Made by a program: the position numbers and the translations under genes | Origin: Colletotrichum lupini | Taxonomy: Eukaryota > Ascomycota > Sordariomycetes > Glomerellales > Glomerellaceae | Assembly (NCBI RefSeq): GCF_023278565.1 | Contig: NC_064673.1 | Span: 2,852,001 to 2,916,000, forward strand | Reading direction: 5' to 3' | DNA length: 64,000 bases | In this document: one piece after another, positions 45,232-56,854 of the stretch | Layout: the number at the start of each line of letters is the position of its first letter | Numbering within the stretch: position 1 is the first letter of the stretch | The notes under the pieces: model-generated | What the model saw: only the letters and a program-made list of their open reading frames with translations | Told to the model about the DNA's origin: nothing | The model's database searches: none

Positions 45232-46621
45232 GTTGATACCATTGCAAAGCATCTTCTTACCAGCAGGGGTTACTACAGTTGAATAAAGACATCCTGAGCG
45301 TGAGCATCGAGTACACAAAACTCGGCTGGGGTTGATCCCGAGGCACTGAACGGTTATTGACAGACCTTCCAAGCCACACTCTTTCAGCTGGAACAGTGTC
45401 CATAAGGTATGTGGTGTAAGTGTTTAGAGCATGATATCCACCTATAGCGGGGGGTCATACCTGCTTGGGGAATGTCGGAAGACTTGGTGCGAGGTGGTGA
45501 TGCAATGTGATGGGTGGTAAAAGACGCACTGCCACACCGAAGCCGGTAGAAGGTGAGAGGTGCTTAAAAGTGGAGACACTGATCAATGCCGTTGTGGCTC
45601 GTGGCGGTGTTCCGGACAATGCAAGATTACTAAGCCGGGAAATAACCCCCACTACAACCATCACGTCACGTCTTCCGGTGAAGAGGTACCTCCCCCAGCC
45701 TAGCAGCACAGCGCTAACTGACGTGACGGGTGCGCTTGCACTCTTTCTTTCTCCAGTCCACTCACTGTCCACTGCATCATCCCGAGCTTGAGCAGTGCCG
45801 CGGGCCTCTCTTTTTGTGATCCCAACAACCTCACCCAACACCCTCACACCTCTCTTCCACCACCTTTCCTTTTGCCTTTTTCCTTTTCTTCCTCGCACCT
45901 TACTCCGCAGCAGTGGCGATCAGTCCTTTTCCGTTCACTTTTGTGACCTTACTATTGGAGATATGCGCATGCCCCATTATTCGGCTTAGCTCAGGTACGT
46001 CTTTCTGGTTCCATTCCCCAGCTCCATCACCCACCACCCCCAAAGCGGCAGCCGGTCACAGACCCGAATTACATGCCAAAGACACAACTCATAGGACACA
46101 CCTCTCACATCTACTCTTCACTGGTCATATGCCTTTTGGGGTTTCCGTAAAATTCAAGCAGGCTGAGTTACTGACCTTGTGCACTCTAGGCTTTCCACTC
46201 TCCACGCTGCTCTCACCTGCCAGGTACCTGCCGACCTAAGATTACAACGCTGTCCTACCGCACCTTCCGTTCTCCACCGATAACGACCCCAACATCGCTT
46301 CGGCTGACGTTCTGCGCACTACACCGTACACCAATACCAACTTTGCATTGCGCCTGCCCCAACGTTGGGCATTCCTCGAGAGCCTTCTTTTCCACTCTGA
46401 TCCACACCTTCGGCTATTGTCAGCAAGCATCTGAAGCTGCGCAAGAGCTTCAGCGCCAGTCACCCTACTACAGCGCAACTCTTGCCTATACCTAAGCTTC
46501 CAACACCCCAAAACGACTCCATAAATCATTCAGTCTGGCGTTCCGAGCTCTTCGCGCTGCCGGCCTCGCTGTAGGCCTTGGTCTAACAGCCCTCGCCGCC
46601 TATAATAGCAACCAGGCCGAA
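45232..46621. other. Intergenic region and probable long 5' leader of the RING gene
   Basis: About 1.4 kb. The pyrimidine-rich stretch at 45780-45910 and the following region resemble a transcribed leader of the RING gene. No independent gene is supported. Confidence 0.45.
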
Positions 46622-48445
46622 ATGGACTCACACACCCCAAGAGGCGGGCACTTGGTTGCCACGGATGGCCGAGAGGTGGTTTACTGTCACGCCTGCTCCC
46701 ATGAGTGGTGGCAAGATGAGCATGGTCTGCAGTGCCCTCGCTGCGAAAGCGAGATCACAGAGATTGTACGATATATATCCACTGCCCCCCTCCTGCCACA
46801 TCTTCTGACATACACCCAGGTTTCTCCCGAGAACGACCCTAGAGAGATCGAGGACGGGCCTCCTCTTCACGATTCCCCGAGACTCAGACGTCACATCTAC
46901 GACGACGATTCGGATCCTGAAGAGGCCGATATAGAGGAGCATCTGCACCGCGGCCCAGGCGGATTCGTCGTACACCGAGCCATCTGGGACAATTCCCAGC
47001 GCCCGGGACAGAGCCCAAACCCGAACACCCGCCAGCCCCCCGACGTGAACGATGGCGACCAGATTATTCGACGCTTTATTGATATGGTGAATGATTTCGG
47101 CATGGGCATGCCACCGCGACCTCCCGACGAGACTCGCCCTCCTGGCTTTGGCGCTGGTGGAAACATTTTTGGCGGTCAGGGCAATGTTCGCACATTCCAG
47201 AGAACAGGTCCCGGAGGCACCACGAGCTTCACGATCGCCACTGGACCCATCCATGTTCACCAAGGAGGAGCCAACTCGCCTGCTGGAGCTGGAGGTGACC
47301 CCTTCCAGTCGTACGTCAGCCTTGAACCTCGTGGCCAGCCACCGCCTGGACCTCGAATCACAGTCGTTTCCATTAGAACGAATGCTGACCAACTTCCTAG
47401 TATCTTCAGCAGCGTCTTAGCTGGAGCAGGACCCCCTCAACCGGCCGGAATGGGTCCAGGCCAGGGACAGCGGGCGCCTAATCAAGCGCCCACACTTCTC
47501 CATGAGATTCTCAACATGCTCAACCCAGCCAATGCCTCGCACGGCGATGCTGTGTACACTCAGGAGGCCCTGGACCGGATCATCTCTCAGTTGATGGAGC
47601 AGAACCCGGCATCGAACGCGGCACCCCCGGCGACTGAAGATGCGCTCAGCAAGCTGAAGCGCAAAAAGGTCGACAAGGAGATGCTTGGCCCCGACGGCAA
47701 GACCGAGTGCACAATCTGCATTGACGACTTCAAGGAGGGGGACGATGCCACAGTGCTGCCCTGTAAGCATTGGTTCCACGACCAGTGCGTCGTCATGTGG
47801 TTGAAGGAGCACAATACTTGCCCCATATGCCGTACGCCGATTGAAGAGCCCAGCGGCAGCAGCAGCATCAATGACAACAACAATAACAACAATTCCAATG
47901 CGAGCGGTTCAAACAACGGCGGAAACAACAACAACCCTTCGCAAACCCACCCTGGAGCAGCAGCGTCTGGCTCTTCAGAGAGCCACCAAGACTCATTCTG
48001 GCCTGGTAATGATCCGGGACACTGGGCAAACTCGATGAGAGGGATTCCCCCTCGACCGAGCTACATGGACACGACCCCCCCGGTTCCTGCCGACTCCACG
48101 AGACCCCAGTCGTCATTTGTCGATGAAGCCTATGGACGCTACGGGGCTTCCAGCACCGGCCGCAGTGATCCGCAACGTCCCCAGGAAACGAGTCGAATGC
48201 CCAGCTTCCGATCCGCTAGACGAGACTCTCATTCGCCCCCGAGCCTCCGCCGACACCAGTCGGATGTGTTTCGAGCTAGACAGCGGAGTCCCTCGTCTGG
48301 AAATTGGGACAGAGGTCAAGACAGCAACCAGGACAGTAATCAGGATGCCGGGTCTAATCACGGCCCGCTTAATTGGCTGAGAAACCAGTTTTCTCGAGGA
48401 TCGGGTTCGGGAGACAGCAACCCGCGTGAGAGACGGAGACAGTAA
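46622..48445 (+). CDS. RING-H2 E3 ubiquitin ligase with N-terminal zinc ribbon (RNF115/126-like)
   Basis: Exons 46622-46765 and 46820-48445, 589 residues. The 54-nt intron is a multiple of three and free of stops. It is called because GTACGA...CACCCAG with a CTGAC branch-like site interrupts the conserved zinc-ribbon tail (E-I-x-x-N-D-P-R). The N-terminal ribbon has C-H-A-C and C-P-R-C at about residues 22-41. The middle is Pro/Gly-rich and disordered. The RING-H2 finger lies at about 344-384: C-T-I-C, then P-C-K-H-W-F-H-D-Q-C, then C-P-I-C. The Ser/Asn/Gln-rich tail includes an Asn run. The architecture matches RNF115/RNF126-type ligases, which recruit an E2 through the RING and recognise ubiquitin or clients through the ribbon. 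It acts in cytosol and nucleus. It stands downstream of a long leader. Confidence 0.88.
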   Translation: MDSHTPRGGHLVATDGREVVYCHACSHEWWQDEHGLQCPRCESEITEIVRYISTAPLLPHLLTYTQVSPENDPREIEDGPPLHDSPRLRRHIYDDDSDPEEADIEEHLHRGPGGFVVHRAIWDNSQRPGQSPNPNTRQPPDVNDGDQIIRRFIDMVNDFGMGMPPRPPDETRPPGFGAGGNIFGGQGNVRTFQRTGPGGTTSFTIATGPIHVHQGGANSPAGAGGDPFQSYVSLEPRGQPPPGPRITVVSIRTNADQLPSIFSSVLAGAGPPQPAGMGPGQGQRAPNQAPTLLHEILNMLNPANASHGDAVYTQEALDRIISQLMEQNPASNAAPPATEDALSKLKRKKVDKEMLGPDGKTECTICIDDFKEGDDATVLPCKHWFHDQCVVMWLKEHNTCPICRTPIEEPSGSSSINDNNNNNNSNASGSNNGGNNNNPSQTHPGAAASGSSESHQDSFWPGNDPGHWANSMRGIPPRPSYMDTTPPVPADSTRPQSSFVDEAYGRYGASSTGRSDPQRPQETSRMPSFRSARRDSHSPPSLRRHQSDVFRARQRSPSSGNWDRGQDSNQDSNQDAGSNHGPLNWLRNQFSRGSGSGDSNPRERRRQ

Positions 48446-49246
48446 GCTTGTGGCATTGATTAATGGAACGGAATGGATCTGGGTGGTTTGCCAATGAAAG
48501 ATTTGAGCGAGCCACGCGGCTCCAACGCGGCCGGTAGGCATATCACGAATTACGACAAGGGTCGACGGCGTTTAGCATTGGTCACTGAGACCGTTATTTC
48601 TTTTCTTGAGCTCGACCGCGCCGCCGTGGGTCAGACTTTTAGGACCCGCAGGGCGTCTTCTGTACATACTTGGGACCTTGTCACAGGAAAACAGACGGGC
48701 ATCCTCCTCTTGGTGGCGAGGGTTAGGCAGGATAAAATCTCGTACTGCAGTCGGTATGATAACAGACAGTATCCGTCCCAATGTGAAATGCATGTGTTTT
48801 GGAATGAGCGGCTAGTAGCGAAGTCAAGAGATCCAAACAGATTCAAGTGACCACACTAGAGGATGTATCGTAAAACCCAATCTCACCCCAATCTCATCAA
48901 GGCCGCCCCAACAGTCACTCCAATGCAGAAGGAATTGCGTGCGTTTCTGTTGCAAGTATATTGTTCGTGAGGTAGAATAGAGATGTGTATACGCCCCGTA
49001 CACCGGTGTCAAACAAATAGCCGTCGTCGTTACTTCCATACAAATACACATTACCAGATACTTGAGAGGGAGAAGCACGAGATGGTAAAGGATTCGACAC
49101 AAGCGGTGCGCGATGCAGCCGTAGCCATACCCGCACATGTGTCGTCCTTTACATGCCCCTCGCCCCCCCTTCGAATGCAATCGCTCCTTTTCATCATCGT
49201 CTTCATCTCAGGTGCCCGCCCCTCACACCGACACCTCATAGGCCAT

Positions 49247-49296
<50 letters not shown>

Positions 49297-49317
49297 GTCT
49301 CTCACAGGTCGTCACAC
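48446..49317. other. Convergent 3' intergenic region with CT repeat
   Basis: About 870 bp between the convergent RING and FIS1 genes, presumably both 3' UTRs. It contains a perfect CT repeat at 49251-49292. No gene is seen. Confidence 0.5.
49251..49292. repeat. (CT)21 microsatellite
   Basis: 42 bp of perfect CT dinucleotides, followed by GTCTGTCT, in the 3' flank of FIS1. Confidence 0.95.
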
Positions 49318-50082
49318 CTATCTCCTCTTGACATTCCTCACCAAAAACGCACCCACCACACCCGCCGCGACCGCGACACCACTGATGATCGCGACACCCA
49401 TGAGCCCTTCCTTGGCGACCTTGTCGTCGACGAGCTGGCGCAGGTTGGAGGCCTGGAGGTTGGCGGGCTCCTTCTCGAGGAGGAGATCGTTGTAGCGGCG
49501 GGCCTCGCCGTAGTTTCCGAGCTTGTAGTTGCCGAGGGCGAGGTAGAAGAGGCACTCGCGGCGGCGCTCGGGGGAGACGCGGAAGATTTCGGAGAGGAGG
49601 CGGACGCCTAGTTGTTGGTCGTTGCGGGAGTCTGATTTTACGAGGCCCTGTTTTTGCGAGGGAGTCAGCAATTGCTGGAAGGTAGAAGGAGATGAATATG
49701 GGGTATGGGAATTTGGGGGGGGGGGGGTGTATGACATCGGCTACATGGGGAGGAGAGAGAAGGGAAGGCTATCGTACCCATGCGTAGTTGAACTTGGTTT
49801 GGACGCCGACCATGTCGCCTTCTTTTTCATACTGGGCGCGGAGGACCTGGAGCTCGGATGCCTTGAGGGGCCTGTGGTGTGAGGAGGGCTTTGTCAGTCA
49901 CGATGATATCGCATGATCGGGTGTCGCGGGGATGGGAGGTGGCCTTGAAGATGAGAAGACATACGTTTCTGCGTCGAGGGCGTCTGCGCAAATGATCAGT
50001 CATGGATTACTTCCCGGCCACATCATGTTCACAGCATAGAAGAGGAGGGGTGGGGAGGGCGACTTACAAGGTAGATCAACCA
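49318..50082 (-). CDS. FIS1: Mitochondrial fission 1 protein Fis1
   Basis: Four exons, 50082-50067 (16 nt), 49983-49965 (19 nt), 49871-49778 and 49647-49318, give 152 residues, the normal Fis1 length. The protein begins M-V-D-L-P-Y-A-L-D-A-E-T-P-L-K, then Q-Y-E-K-E-G-D and [15 protein letters not shown]. The TPR-like fold continues with [22 protein letters not shown] and N-Y-G-E-A-R-R-Y. A single C-terminal membrane helix ([20 protein letters not shown]) ends in R-N-V-K-R-R, a tail-anchor signal. Fis1 sits on the outer mitochondrial and peroxisomal membranes and recruits the dynamin Dnm1 through adaptor proteins. The gene is divergent to SPC24, 745 bp away. Intron 3 contains a poly-G run. Confidence 0.95.
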
Positions 50083-50826
50083 TGGCTGCGATGGTGCAGT
50101 TGACTCGTGGCTATGGGAACGTCGTGCGTAAAGGTATTTTCTTTTGTTTTGACGGATCGTACGAGTGTATTCGAACTTCGTAGCAGTATCGTGGGTTTAA
50201 AAGGTTCGATCAGGTACCGGTTCGAAAGCAGCTGTCACGATTGCAAGGTATGACAGGGCTGAAGATGCCAAAGCGTTGGAAGATGCTGAATGCAGAAATC
50301 GAGAAAAAGGCGGCAGGCTATAGCTGGGAAGAACGGGATCGGGGAAGAGTGGCTGAAGCTCTGACATTTGAAGATGCGTGGGGACTCTGCCGGGCGGGCC
50401 ACTCTGGGGCGGCGGCGGCGACGGCGGCGTCATGTGTGGCGGATGACGAGTGCTGGAGACAAGCTGAGGTGGGGCTGTTGAGTCTGTGACAGGGGGTCAC
50501 TCTCTATGAGAAACTTAGTCATCACTGATTGTCGTCCGGGTGATGCCGTGCGATAAGGTAAGCTGGGGGCTGACGGGCAGCGACAGTTTTTTGTTTGGGG
50601 GATTTCTGTGTTGGGTTTAGGCTGGTTTGTTCTGCCGTGCCTTATCCCACCTGCACGATTTCTAGTCGCATCCATCCATCCATCGACCCAAGTCAATCAA
50701 TTAACGACACCAAACACCACCCACGAAAACAACGCGACATCACGACTCTACGTCCCCGCGCATACGCACTTCCATCTAGCCGCTTACACAATCTTCCACG
50801 GAGACAACACAAGAGAATCAGCCAAG
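50083..50826. promoter_or_regulatory. Divergent intergenic region of FIS1 and SPC24
   Basis: 744 bp separating the two opposed start codons, so it contains both promoters. No gene is seen. A GGC/GGCG-rich stretch lies at 50405-50440, and the pyrimidine-rich 50640-50820 probably forms the SPC24 leader. Confidence 0.5.
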
Positions 50827-51705
50827 ATGCTTTTGGCAGAGGAGCCCGCGACGGTAAGGTTCCCCCCTCCATTCCCCCGTCATCCCGCACCGTTGACGGC
50901 ATCTACTTTCTACTCGGAGAAGCGAATCGCTAACGGGAGACATGCCCTTCGCGCCAACAGCTCATCTCGCACACGATCGACAACTTCAACATCCAACCAG
51001 ACAAGCAAGCCATCGCCCGCATCAATGAATCCCTCTCCACCCTCCAACAGGCCCGCGAGCTGCGTCTCCGCGAGGCAGAGAATGCCCTCAAGAGTACGTC
51101 CCGGTCACCATCTCCCGTCTCCTCCAGAATACAAGCCAGCCTCCTGTCGCCCAACAATCACGACCCACTCCTTACTCCAAAGACCACAAACACCTCCAAA
51201 CAAGATCGCAATAATGGGAATATCGAACTCAACTAACATTCCCACAGAGCTCTCCCGCCAACTAAACACAATGACATCCCAACACGCAGAACTAACCTCA
51301 GCCCACTCCTCCACCGCCCACGCCTCCGAAATAGCCCGCCTCGACACCACAAAATTCCGCACCGCAAAGGCGGCATCCGACGCAGAAATGGAAGCAGAGC
51401 GCCTCGCCCAACAGGCCGCAGACCTCAACGCCCGCCTGCAGGAGCTCGAGATCCAAGGCCTCGACGGCTCCGCCGACGACCAGGCGCGCCGCCGCGACCC
51501 CGTCGACGACGAGGTGCTGCTGCGGCTCAAAGTGTACCGCAGCCTGGGCATCGAGATAGAGCGCGACGGGAAGGACGGTGGCGGCACGGGCGAGTTCACG
51601 CGCGCGGTTGTGAGGAATGATCGCAAGGGGGATGTGCATGTCGTCAATATGGACAAGAAGTTTTCAAAGTTCTTTTATGCCAATTACTTTTGGCAGACTT
51701 TGTAA
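50827..51705 (+). CDS. SPC24: Kinetochore protein Spc24 (Ndc80 complex)
   Basis: Exons 50827-50853 (27 nt), 50961-51093 and 51248-51705 give 205 residues. The N-terminus M-L-L-A-E-E-P-A-T, then [10 protein letters not shown] and [16 protein letters not shown], is typical. Residues about 30-130 form the coiled coil that pairs with Spc25. The globular C-terminal RWD-like domain runs from [13 protein letters not shown] to the conserved end [14 protein letters not shown]. In the nucleus Spc24-Spc25 anchors the Ndc80 complex to the inner kinetochore and so links centromeres to spindle microtubules. The splice sites (GTAAGG, GTACGT; AACAG, CACAG) and the preserved frame support the model. Confidence 0.94.
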   Translation: MLLAEEPATVRFPPPFPRHPAPLTASTFYSEKRIANGRHALRANSSSRTRSTTSTSNQTSKPSPASMNPSPPSNRPASCVSARQRMPSRVRPGHHLPSPPEYKPASCRPTITTHSLLQRPQTPPNKIAIMGISNSTNIPTELSRQLNTMTSQHAELTSAHSSTAHASEIARLDTTKFRTAKAASDAEMEAERLAQQAADLNARLQELEIQGLDGSADDQARRRDPVDDEVLLRLKVYRSLGIEIERDGKDGGGTGEFTRAVVRNDRKGDVHVVNMDKKFSKFFYANYFWQTL

Positions 51706-52340
51706 ATGAGGGGTTTAGAGGGGAGGTTGGCTTCTGTTTTGGGTTTGATGACGGCGTTTGGACTTATGATCAGATACCACGTCTTGAATAATAGACAATT
51801 TTCTTCACGATTCTACAAAAGCTGAATAATTACCGTTTCCATGAATGATGGAAAACACAGCCCGTCACTCACATGAAACATGAACATGAAATCCAGTTTC
51901 TTCAACAGCGGATGGCCGCATTCAAATTGATGGTTTCTTCATTGTTGATTCAATGATCGTCCGTCTGGACTGTTGTTGAGAGTGATACAGCCAAACGCCT
52001 ACAGACTCCCAGTTCCTGTCCTTAATCCTGTCCGTAGATAGCCTCGCCGGGCCAATATTCCCATTCCTTGCCTGAGACTGTCCTTCATAGAGGATGTCCC
52101 GGTTCTACCTGACCTTCCTACCATTGCCCGACCCAGGGACTTGATTCATGCCCTGTATCCCGGATGTAGACAAAGGAAAATGATCCACACAACTCTCTTA
52201 CACCACCCACTCTCGAGGGCATACTTTTCTCGTCAACTTCGTGGCGAGGGAGTCGAGATAAGAACCATGATTTTCTCTTTCCGCATCCATTAATGATCAC
52301 TTTTCGTCATCCACCGGCGCACCAGTAGCAATCGTTTCTC
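51706..52340. other. Convergent 3' intergenic region
   Basis: About 630 bp between SPC24 and the membrane-protein gene. It presumably holds both transcript ends; nothing else is supported. Confidence 0.45.
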
Positions 52341-53069
52341 TCACGCCACGGCAACCTTCCTTACCGACTTGGTGGATAATGATGGAAAGTAGTCGCCATC
52401 GACACCATCAAGTGCTGTAAAGGCAATGTGCGTGTTGGTCGGTGTCCGTGCTCTTGAGCTGTTGGGCGACACAATAGCAGTATACCCGCCTCGGTTGCTT
52501 TCTGGGCTCCGGTTGCGACCTCCCTTCATCATGAGGTAGCCATCGCCGCCACCTGGAGTGGTAGGTCCACCGCTGGGGCTTCTGTGGTGATGTCGTTGAT
52601 ACTGGCGATCGGGCAACTCGATACGTGAATTGATGGTCATCCACAACTCATCATCGTTTCCGTTTCCTAGGCGCCAGCCACCTAGACCCTCATAATCCCG
52701 ATCGATACCGACAGATGGGAATAAGCCGATGCCTCCTGATTCCGATATGGGTGTTATTGTGCCGACGGAGACGGCGGAGGCAGAAGACGGTCGTCTTGCG
52801 CGACGCGAGGCGGAACGCCGTGTGGGCGTTAGCGACGGTGACGGACTACCGGACCCTGGTGCCTTGGAGGCATAAGAAAGATACCTAGGACGACCGGTAA
52901 TGTACGACGGAAGCAGAGATATCGCGAGATCAAAGTAGACGAGAATGACTCGGAATATAAGCACAGTGAAGGCGAGTGTTGTCGTAACCCCGGCAAATAT
53001 CGCTAGCGGGATGGTGAAGAGAAAGAGGAAGGGGACAATGATGGCGTATACGGGGTTGATGAGAGCCAT
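52341..53069 (-). CDS. Small conserved fungal membrane protein, unknown function
   Basis: Intronless, 242 residues. The N-terminal 60 residues form two closely spaced hydrophobic segments: Y-A-I-I-V-P-F-L-F-L-F-T-I-P-L-A-I-F-A-G (about 8-27) and T-L-A-F-T-V-L-I-F-R-V-I-L-V-Y-F (about 31-46). The latter continues into an amphipathic L-A-I-S-L-L-P-S-Y. The rest is a Ser/Pro/Arg/Gly-rich, probably disordered cytosolic tail with several S-P and T-P sites, suggesting phosphorylation control (inference). The start M-A-L-I-N-P-V-Y-A-I is characteristic of a family I recognise as widespread and uncharacterised in Pezizomycotina. No catalytic motif is present. Confidence 0.78.
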   Translation of the reverse strand: MALINPVYAIIVPFLFLFTIPLAIFAGVTTTLAFTVLIFRVILVYFDLAISLLPSYITGRPRYLSYASKAPGSGSPSPSLTPTRRSASRRARRPSSASAVSVGTITPISESGGIGLFPSVGIDRDYEGLGGWRLGNGNDDELWMTINSRIELPDRQYQRHHHRSPSGGPTTPGGGDGYLMMKGGRNRSPESNRGGYTAIVSPNSSRARTPTNTHIAFTALDGVDGDYFPSLSTKSVRKVAVA

Positions 53070-56000
53070 GGCTGCGATTGGTAGACGTAAAAGCCGTTTG
53101 ATTTGGGGTCGTGATGATTGATATCTCGATGAGCCTCTCGTTCACAACATCTCCTCAGCTTCCTCAAACTTGGCCGGTGCGCGGTTTATCTCTCGGTGAA
53201 GCAGGAGGGTGGCTCCGGGTGTGACCAGTAAGTCCCGGTGACTGAGTCGTACGATCCGGTCACTGTCGTTCGGTCGGCGGTCCGATCGTTCGATAACGTT
53301 GTAATACCCAGCCCACTGTCAACGATTCCCGCTCCTTCAACACTTGGAAACATAAACGGGGGGGAAACCAGGAAAAGTCGTGTGGATGGAAACCTGGCGG
53401 TTTTGTATGATGCGGCAACGGAATGTCAGGTATTGCGTAGGAAGATTTGGTGCACACCTAAAGTCAAAACTTCAGAGACATGGCAGACGGGAGAGGTATG
53501 CTCAAGAGAATTGGGATGAGACGAAGGGGAGCCGGGAGCGAGCCTTCAAACCTAGAGGTTGGTGGCTCTCTGGGGTGTGGCAGTACGGAGGGGGGTCTGA
53601 ACCACACCGGAGAGAAAGCGAAAAGAGTACGCAGCACCCCGTACAGAGTAGGGGTGCAGTCGCTGTCGGATCGAGACTTTGTTTGTCTCTTTCACATGCC
53701 GGAAGCTAGCGACAAAGCACTAGCACCGCCCTTGTCTTCTTCTGCCCTTGTCCTTGGTCTCCTAGCCCTTCTTGTCCGAGGGGGCGTTCGATGCAGTGTA
53801 ACGCTACCTTATCAGAGTGAAAGGAAAAACTGGAGAAGCCGAAAGCTGCACTATCACAAGCTACAGGGTCTCGAGGGGAGACTACACCTATTGCCAGTGA
53901 CTTGGCTGATGATGGAATGCGAGTAGATTTTGTGGTGATCTTGACTATGTGCTCGAGCTTTCGTTTGCCAGGAGAGTTTTTCTGCCCGCCATGTACGGGG
54001 GCTTCGGCAAGGAGAGAATTTGAGCAACACCTACTTTGTCGTCGTAGGGCCTGTGGGCTCTCTTTCGTATTCCACAGGGTCATCGTTTTCCGAGCCTGGC
54101 ACGCCTGGGTACTTCAGGCCATCCAATATTGAATGTTGTTCAAATTGAATCCCGCTGGGACGACGGATGAGGGAACAGAGTTTGCAGTTCCTGGACGGTG
54201 TCTTTTTTCCATGTGAAGAGCGACGTGTTTCTGACTGACAGAAACGGCTGTGGGGAGGAAGCGGAAAACAGAGTTTGCCGGGTGAATCAGCGTCTTGACT
54301 TATGCGCCTCCGGGGGTCGGAATCCTTTGCCTGCGAGCCATTGCCCAAGTAATGCGCCCTGGTGTTCATGGGAGAGTGACGAAAGACAGCAAACGTGCGT
54401 TCCGGACTTGGGATGGGCAGACATTGTGTGTGTGTGCGTGTGTGTGTACGAATAGGTATCATGCCGCTATCAGCGTCGCCAGACAAGACATTGGTTGGTA
54501 AAGACAAATGCAAGTCCACCATGTGGTTGGTAGGCAAAGAGATAAGAGGTTCGTTTCGGTGAGATGAGTCCGCTTGTTGTCCGAAACCAATCGCCGCGTC
54601 TCCGCATTTCCATACTCAAGGCGTGCCAGGGTCAGGGTCAGCGTTGTATGGAAGGTCTGGGGAAAGTGCAGGGGAGAGTACCGTAGGCATTCCGAACTGT
54701 AGACCCCGCAAGTCCAGAACACACGAACGTTGCCAGTCAGAGCTCGACAGCGACGAGCAACGGGCAAAGAGGGGCAGAATGGCTCGAGAAATGTAGCTTT
54801 TGTGTGCCGTCGAGGTAACGTTAATTATGTGTGTAATGATTTAGCGTTCTCTATGTATGCAGCAGACCACGGTGGTGTGTGAGCCGCAAAGATTGGACCG
54901 ATCTTGTCAACGGTAGGCCGACATAGCGAAGATCCCTCGCAAGGGCGAAACGCTCGGCATGGCGAACTTTGGGAGACGAGCCATGACCATGACTGCCGTC
55001 TGCCGCACCGGGTTGGCCCTGGACGGGCGGGCAAGATGGTCTTGATTTCCCCGCGATATCAACATCGAGCAGTTGATTTTCTCCAGTCACAGCCCGGATA
55101 GCTGGATGAAAATCCCGGGGTGCATGTGGATGTCTTGGTTGTGCAGTCGGTGTCAACTCCATCTACCCCAGACCAGACCAGCACGACCATTGGCGGTTGT
55201 CTTGGGGAAAGAAGTGTCGGTGTACTCCGTGGTCTATAGCATTCTTTGCAAGATTCCCACGGCCCATGCTTCCCTTGTGTGGTTGTTAGCCAGCGCCATT
55301 GGTATAAAGGCAGACGCCACAGCAAAAACAGGCATGGTGATCGTCAGAAGCCAAAGCTCCCCGAACGAGCTTGCGACGGCCAACGAGCGCAGACCGCGGA
55401 GGGGTCGAGGCACGGCGATGCAACCGGTAGAGTTCTTATTGTCCTAGGTGCAGACCTAGACGCAGCCCTAGACCCGATAGACTGACAAGCGGGCGATGGG
55501 ACTTTGGGGTCTCTCTGGCGATAGGAAGCTGTGGAGGTGTATTGGAGGGTGCGGCCTGGACTGGTCACGTATGTAGGTATTGGTTCTATGTGATTCGTCA
55601 GCTTGGGGTTTGCCGGTGAGGATTCGACGGGCATCGAATGTGTCGTCGTTGTAGGGTGGCTGTGTCTGTGTTGTGCGTTTCTGCAGCTGGTGCATGCGCT
55701 ACACGCCGAAGATACCGACCGACGTGGTGTTTGGCTGCGGCATGACTTTCGAGAGACGACGCAGAGACTGGGGTCTGATTCCATGGTAGGGCATCTTTGC
55801 AAGATACCTCGGTGGCAGTGACGCTCTTCTTCCGATTTAGGAAAAAGTTTGGACGAGGCAACGAAGAGGAGGCAGAGGAGGCAGAGGATGATGATGAGGC
55901 GCCTTGGGATTTGGGAAGCTCGACGCAGCAAGGGTCTCGAGTGTCTCCTTCCTGCCTTCCATACTAAGCTCCTTCCTGTCCATCCGCGCTCTTTCCGTGT

Positions 56001-56854
56001 CACACATGGAGGTACTTGCCAGTCCCGCCCCCTCCCGGTCCCTTCCTTCCCCCGGCCGTCCCCGTCCATTTCCCGTCGTTCCTTCCAAACTTCAAGTGAT
56101 CCAATAGAAATGGAAATGAGAATGGAAATGGAAGTCGCAGAGCCCATGTTCCATCGAGTCGCTCCTGCCCTTGACATCATTCCACAGCAGCCCCACTAAT
56201 TGCTCGTTCCAGATCTGCCTGCTCTCCGAGGCTCAGAGGCTGCTGCCCCGCGTTTCTGCTTGTCACTGCCACAGCATCATCGCGCCCTTTGATGTCGACA
56301 ACATCGAGATGCTCCACTCCAAAAATATCACATCACCGCACATCATCACCTTTGCGCCAGTGTGACAGTCTCTCTGCGGCTCTTTGCACTTCTCAGTCGA
56401 CGGGTATCCATCTCCGGCACCTCGGCCAGCGTTCTGTTTACACCACCGCCGTCTCCCCTGCGCCCTGAACGTGCTTCGAGGTATTCGTCCACGCCGTCGT
56501 ATTCGCAACCCCTCCGCCGCCGTCCAAGACCGTCCCAGCGCACCGCGGTCCCTGCTTGCAACCGTCACCCAATCCCATAGCTCCAGTCGTCCCGTTCCTG
56601 GCCACTCATTTGCGTTTGCAAGACGACCAAAGATAGTGAAAGGTTCCGGGGTGCAGTTCACCGGTTGGAGGTAGCGATAGTCAAACCATCTACCTATCGT
56701 GTTATACCTCTCCTTTGAGCCACAGCCGTCTCTTTCTGTTTGAGGCTCGGCGATCACCGTCATTCCCGCTTGCCCGTAAAGCTCAACGCAGTACGGATAC
56801 ACCACCAGCTCGAGGCCAGGCCAAGCACCGACCATCCGCCAGTCAAACACCGTT
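53070..56854. other. 3.8-kb region without a supportable gene
   Basis: Normal GC, both strands inspected. The longest frame (about 278 codons, minus strand, 55344-56180) is Ser/Arg/Pro-rich with no domain and is judged spurious. A TG/CG microsatellite lies at 54426-54447. The last part (about 56170-56850), which is pyrimidine-rich, may be the 5' leader of the TatD-like gene. A non-coding transcript or an intron-rich small gene cannot be excluded by eye. Confidence 0.45.
54426..54447. repeat. TG-rich microsatellite
   Basis: A short TG run interrupted once by CG, in a gene-free stretch. Confidence 0.8.

Noticed and set aside
44521..45372. Minus-strand frame of 283 codons
   Set aside because: Antisense to the NACHT-ankyrin exon, which has clear family motifs on the plus strand.
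46628..47392. Minus-strand frame of 254 codons
   Set aside because: Shadow of the RING-gene exons.
50210..50240. GGTTCGAAA as a tRNA B-box
   Set aside because: No matching A-box or cloverleaf can be formed around it.
55344..56180. Minus-strand frame of 278 codons
   Set aside because: Low-complexity Ser/Arg/Pro composition with no motif. It is a chance frame in GC-rich DNA.
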